Source: Microbacterium sp. MYb66 (GTDB lineage Bacteria > Actinomycetota > Actinomycetes > Actinomycetales > Microbacteriaceae). From it: a stretch of 64,000 nt of DNA. The notes beneath the pieces were generated by a model that was not told where the DNA came from, ran no database searches, and was given only the letters and a program-made list of their open reading frames with translations. The translations under genes and the position numbers were made by a program. The DNA is taken from NCBI RefSeq assembly GCF_002979435.1, contig NZ_PCOV01000008.1, positions 62,001-126,000 of the forward strand, in the 5' to 3' direction. Shown here one piece after another: positions 61,116 to 64,000 of the stretch. Positions within the stretch are counted from its first letter, which is position 1; each line of letters starts with the position of its first letter.

Positions 61116-61988
61116 ATGTCCGCCTCCGTCTTCATCGCCGGTCCCGCGTCGTGGAACACGATCGTCGTCCTCGACCGCCTGCCGGAGCCCGTGCCGCACA
61201 TGCAGTTCGCCGAGGAGAGCTGGGAGACGATCGGCGGCACCAGCGCCGGCAAGGCGCTCAATCTGACGGCCCTCGGCCGCTCCGCGCAGCTGTACGCGAT
61301 CGCCGGGCAGGACGAGCACGGAAGGCGGGTGCGCGAGGCGCTGCACGCCGCCGGGATCCCGGTTCGCTGGGCGGACGGCGTCACCGAGCGGCATCTGAAC
61401 CTGATGACCCGCGCGGGAGGACGCGTATCGCTGTACCTGTCCACTCCGCAGGCCACTGCCGGTGCGGACGACGAATGGGTGCGCGCGGAGATGGCGGATG
61501 CCGATGCGATCGTGCTCGATCTCGCGGCGGAACCCCTGCGGCTGCTGCCGCTCGCGCGGGGGAGCGGCCGACCGATCTGGGTGGACGTGCACGACTACGA
61601 CGGCGAGGCGGACTATCACCGCCCGTTCCTGGACGCAGCGGACGCGGTGTTCTGCAATGCCGACCGGCTCGATGACCCGCTGGCCTTCCTCCGCTCGCGG
61701 GTCGCCGCCGGGGCGGATCTCGCCGTGTGCACGCTGGGCGCCGACGGAGCCGTGGCCCTGGATGCCGCGGGCGATGAGCATCGCGTGGCAGCGGTTCCGG
61801 TCGAGGTGCTCGACACGAACGGCGCGGGCGACGCCTTCCTCGCAGGCGTGCTCGACGCGCGACTCGACGGTGCCGACGTGCCGGCTGCTCTCGACGCGGG
61901 GGCTCGGGCGGCCGCGTCGGTCCTGCGCACGCGGCATCTGCATCCGCTCCTCGACGCGGTCCTGCCGGCGTATCCTGCGGCTCCCTGA
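61116..61988 (+). CDS. PfkB family carbohydrate/nucleoside kinase
   Basis: 290 residues, ribokinase fold. GGTSAGKALNLTALG near the N-terminus, and the catalytic anion hole DTNGAGDAFLAG near 235-246. LYAIAGQDEHGRRV is family-typical. Substrate could be ribose or a nucleoside, given the upstream nucleoside genes; it could also be a different sugar. CAGGAT-N6-ATG just upstream may be a weak leaderless start. Confidence 0.88.
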   Translation: MSASVFIAGPASWNTIVVLDRLPEPVPHMQFAEESWETIGGTSAGKALNLTALGRSAQLYAIAGQDEHGRRVREALHAAGIPVRWADGVTERHLNLMTRAGGRVSLYLSTPQATAGADDEWVRAEMADADAIVLDLAAEPLRLLPLARGSGRPIWVDVHDYDGEADYHRPFLDAADAVFCNADRLDDPLAFLRSRVAAGADLAVCTLGADGAVALDAAGDEHRVAAVPVEVLDTNGAGDAFLAGVLDARLDGADVPAALDAGARAAASVLRTRHLHPLLDAVLPAYPAAP

Positions 61989-61991
61989 GCC

Positions 61992-62738
61992 TCAGGGAGC
62001 GAGGGGCTCCAGGAAGCCTCCGGCGAGGTCCGTCACCTCGTCGTGCATGTCTTCCGGGGAGATGGTCGGCGTACCGTCGCCCGCCTGGGGGCCGTAGTCG
62101 CCGAACGAGGCGTGCGATGCGCCTTCGATCTCGACCATCTCGGCGTCCGCGGGCAGGAGATCCCGCGTGTCGGCGATCTTCTCGGGCGTCGAGAGACCGT
62201 CCTCGCTGCCGGACAGGCTGAGGACCGGGAGGCCGCTCGCGGAGAGGTCGTTCGCGCAGTACGAGGCGAACAGCACGAGTGCGTCCGCGTCCTCCGCGAG
62301 CTGGCACGCGCGCACCCCGCCCAGTGAGTGCCCGCCCACGCCCCAGACGTCGACGTCCGGGGCCGCCGAGGTGAAGGCGTCGAGCCCGCGCGGGTCGAAG
62401 AACGCGAGATTCAGCCAGGGACGGGTGATCACGACCGTGACCCCGTCTTCGGCGAGCCCCTGCAGGATGGCGGCGTATGCCCACGGGTCGACCTTCGCTC
62501 CGGGGATGAAGACCAGTCCGAGATCGGATTCACCGTCGGCCGGGGCGAGGACGATGCCCTGTTCGGCATCGGTGACCGTGATCGCCGGGTTCTCCCGCAC
62601 GGCCGCGAGCGGTTCGGGTTCCGCGGCCATCACGCCGATCTGGCTCCACGCGAGGACGCCGCCGACGGCGAGGACCACGACCACGACGAGACCCCAGAGG
62701 ATCCCTCTCCACACCCGGCGGCCACGCTTCTTCTGCAC
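61992..62738 (-). CDS. alpha/beta hydrolase
   Basis: 248 residues. An N-terminal membrane segment (about 9-30) is followed by a hydrolase domain: GVGGHSLGGVRACQL (nucleophile Ser), SEDGLSTPEKI (Asp candidate) and EGASHASFGDYG (His). Substrate unknown; probably faces outside. GTG start with TAGCGT (62750-62745) ending 6 bases upstream, leaderless. The promoter overlaps the 3' end of the epimerase gene. Convergent with the PfkB gene, 3 bases apart. Confidence 0.85.
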   Translation of the reverse strand: MQKKRGRRVWRGILWGLVVVVVLAVGGVLAWSQIGVMAAEPEPLAAVRENPAITVTDAEQGIVLAPADGESDLGLVFIPGAKVDPWAYAAILQGLAEDGVTVVITRPWLNLAFFDPRGLDAFTSAAPDVDVWGVGGHSLGGVRACQLAEDADALVLFASYCANDLSASGLPVLSLSGSEDGLSTPEKIADTRDLLPADAEMVEIEGASHASFGDYGPQAGDGTPTISPEDMHDEVTDLAGGFLEPLAP

Positions 62739-62747
62739 GGGTCAACG

Positions 62748-63713
62748 CTACTCCGCGGCGCGCTCCTCGCGGACGACCTCGGGGTGCGTGCGGAGGTACT
62801 CCTCGAAAGCCTCGCGCGTCGTGCGGGCCGGCTCGTAGCCGAAGTCGTCTTTCAGCCGCCCGTTCGCCAGCACCGGCCGGTACCGCAGGAACGGGACCTT
62901 CTCCGGTCCGTGCTCGGTCAGACGCAGCATCCGCCCGATCCGCAGCGCCGCCGACAGCGCCCAGGCCGGGACGACCAGCGCAGGCTTGCCGAGACGGGCC
63001 GCGGTCTCGGCCACGGTCATGCGGCCGTCTCCCGCGACGTTGAAGATCCCGGGAGGACCATCGGTCGCCGCCCGCACCATCGCGGCCGCGACATCGTCCA
63101 CCCAGATGAAGACGAAGGGGGACTCGGATCCGGCGATGCGGAGGATCCGCTTCCCATCCCAGAGCGCGGTGATCTGGTTCCGCACGGTCGGACCGAGGAT
63201 CGTGCCGATACGGAAGACGACCTGCTCCAGCGCCGGATGAGTCACGCGGTACTCGGCGAGCATCTCCTCGACGAGGCGCTTGTGACGTGCGTAGGGGAAG
63301 GCATCGTTGCCCCGCAGCGATTGCGCCTCGTCGATCCAGTCCGGGTTGTCGGCGTGGTAGCCGTAGGCCGCTCCGGAACTCGAGACCACGATGCGGTGGA
63401 CGCCGGTCTCCGCACACGCGGCGAGGACGTTCGCGGAGCCGACCACGTCGACCCGGTACTCCTGCTCGACGTCACGGCCGGGGTTGACGATCGCGGCGAG
63501 ATGCACGACCGTGTCGATGCGGTGCTGACGGAGGAGGGGCGCGATCGCCGCGGCATCCGTCACGTCCACGGGGGCGACGATCACGCCGGCGGAGGGGTCC
63601 CCGGCGCGCAGATCGGCGGCGACGACCGTGTCGACGTCCTCTCTCGCGACGAGGGCGGCGGCCACGTGCGAGCCGAGGAAGCCGCTTCCGCCCGTGATGA
63701 GCACGCGCCGCAT
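62748..63713 (-). CDS. NAD-dependent epimerase/dehydratase family protein
   Basis: 321 residues, extended SDR: ITGGSGFLGSHVAAAL at the N-terminus, SSSGAAYGYHADNP (Ser region) and YARHKRLVEEM (Tyr-Lys pair). Likely acts on a nucleotide sugar or another sugar-like substrate, or a ketone. Its ATG overlaps the stop of the upstream BASS-type transporter gene by one base (TGATG). Confidence 0.88.
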   Translation of the reverse strand: MRRVLITGGSGFLGSHVAAALVAREDVDTVVAADLRAGDPSAGVIVAPVDVTDAAAIAPLLRQHRIDTVVHLAAIVNPGRDVEQEYRVDVVGSANVLAACAETGVHRIVVSSSGAAYGYHADNPDWIDEAQSLRGNDAFPYARHKRLVEEMLAEYRVTHPALEQVVFRIGTILGPTVRNQITALWDGKRILRIAGSESPFVFIWVDDVAAAMVRAATDGPPGIFNVAGDGRMTVAETAARLGKPALVVPAWALSAALRIGRMLRLTEHGPEKVPFLRYRPVLANGRLKDDFGYEPARTTREAFEEYLRTHPEVVREERAAE

Positions 63714-64000
63714 CAGGCGGCCTCGACGCTCGTGCGTCCGCTGGCGTCCCCGCTGGCCGAGCCGGTGCGCCTTCGGGTGTGGCGCGCCCAGAGCCCGGCC
63801 AGGACGAGCCCGGCGATGATGTCCCAGATGCCCCACCAGCCCGCGACGACGGCCATGCCGCCCAGCCCGTCGAAGAACAGGAAGACCAGGCCCAGCCCGA
63901 GGCCGGCGTTGCGGATGCCGACCTCGAAGGTCATCGCCTTCCGCTCGCGGGTGCCGAGACCCCCCACGACGGCCGTGCCGTAGCCCAGTGCGAGTGCCAC
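63713..64000 (-). CDS. BASS family (bile acid:Na+ symporter-like) transporter, C-terminal part
   Basis: Only the C-terminal 95 codons are within the window; the gene continues past 64000. Two membrane segments remain, with ERKAMTFEVGIRNAGLG, a BASS-family motif (xSIEVGxQNxxLG type). The short charged tail ends ARHTRRRTGSASGDAS. A sodium-coupled uptake of an organic acid is likely. The last codon overlaps the epimerase start. Confidence 0.75.
   Translation of the reverse strand: MALALGYGTAVVGGLGTRERKAMTFEVGIRNAGLGLGLVFLFFDGLGGMAVVAGWWGIWDIIAGLVLAGLWARHTRRRTGSASGDASGRTSVEAA

Noticed and set aside
59448-61943. 831-codon minus-strand open frame
   Set aside because: Runs antisense through add, the deacetylase and the PfkB gene; no recognisable domain.

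Overview
The window is high-GC, densely packed chromosomal DNA from an actinobacterium, most likely a member of the Microbacteriaceae such as Microbacterium. The evidence is strong G/C at third codon positions, many GTG starts, many 4-base ATGA/GTGA stop-start overlaps, a tRNA-Gln/glmU/prs block, a long (CTC-type) L25 gene and an sdhCDAB operon with actinobacterial features. I see no prophage, insertion sequence, rRNA operon or CRISPR array. The content is core metabolism plus sugar-acid and nucleoside utilisation.

Layout. 1-5 kb: a spermidine-synthase-like protein, a Uup-type ABC-F ATPase, a Na+/H+ antiporter and a MarR regulator divergent from a zinc-free alcohol dehydrogenase/quinone oxidoreductase. 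6.3-9 kb: methionine importer metQ-metN-metI, with a strong hairpin between metQ and metN. 9-11 kb: an RluA-type pseudouridine synthase, a MarR regulator and a GNAT acetyltransferase on the minus strand. 11-13.6 kb: tRNA-Gln(UUG), glmU, prs. 13.7-16.7 kb: a probable flavin-based electron-transfer module (FMN-binding lipoprotein, ApbE flavin transferase, and a fusion of an NqrB/RnfD-like membrane domain to a ferredoxin-reductase domain). 16.7-18.9 kb: a two-component system.

19-28.8 kb: a sugar-acid catabolic cluster with an IclR regulator, esterase, enolase-superfamily dehydratase, CUT1-type ABC importer, short-chain dehydrogenase, DHDPS-family lyase/aldolase, SMP-30 lactonase and KDPG-type aldolase. 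It is arranged as four transcription units around two regulatory regions that share a 14-base element. 28.8-30.1 kb: a covalent-FAD oxidase. 30.2-39.2 kb: a divergent L-idonate/ketogluconate/gluconate cluster. gnd and a 3-hydroxyisobutyrate-dehydrogenase-like gene point left; a 2-hydroxyacid dehydrogenase, iclR, an MHS-type transporter, idnO, a FAH-family gene, idnD and gntK point right. Together they would convert idonate or 5-ketogluconate to gluconate, 6-phosphogluconate and ribulose 5-phosphate.

39.2-50.3 kb: a 41-residue membrane protein, rplY, pth, a proline-rich membrane protein, trpS, an SRPBCC gene followed by two tandem DUF4166-like genes, xth, a YihY/BrkB protein and sdhCDAB. 50.4-64 kb: a mannose-1-phosphate guanylyltransferase; a nucleoside uptake and salvage operon (BMP lipoprotein, ATPase, two permeases, cytidine deaminase, thymidine phosphorylase, adenosine deaminase) followed by a polysaccharide-deacetylase-like protein and a PfkB kinase; then an alpha/beta hydrolase, an NAD-dependent epimerase and the end of a BASS-family transporter cut by the window edge.

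A recurring regulatory theme is leaderless transcription: at least twelve genes have a TAnnnT (or GATAAT) -10 box ending 6 or 7 bases before the start codon. All positions, start choices and operators were read by eye; no database search was run.
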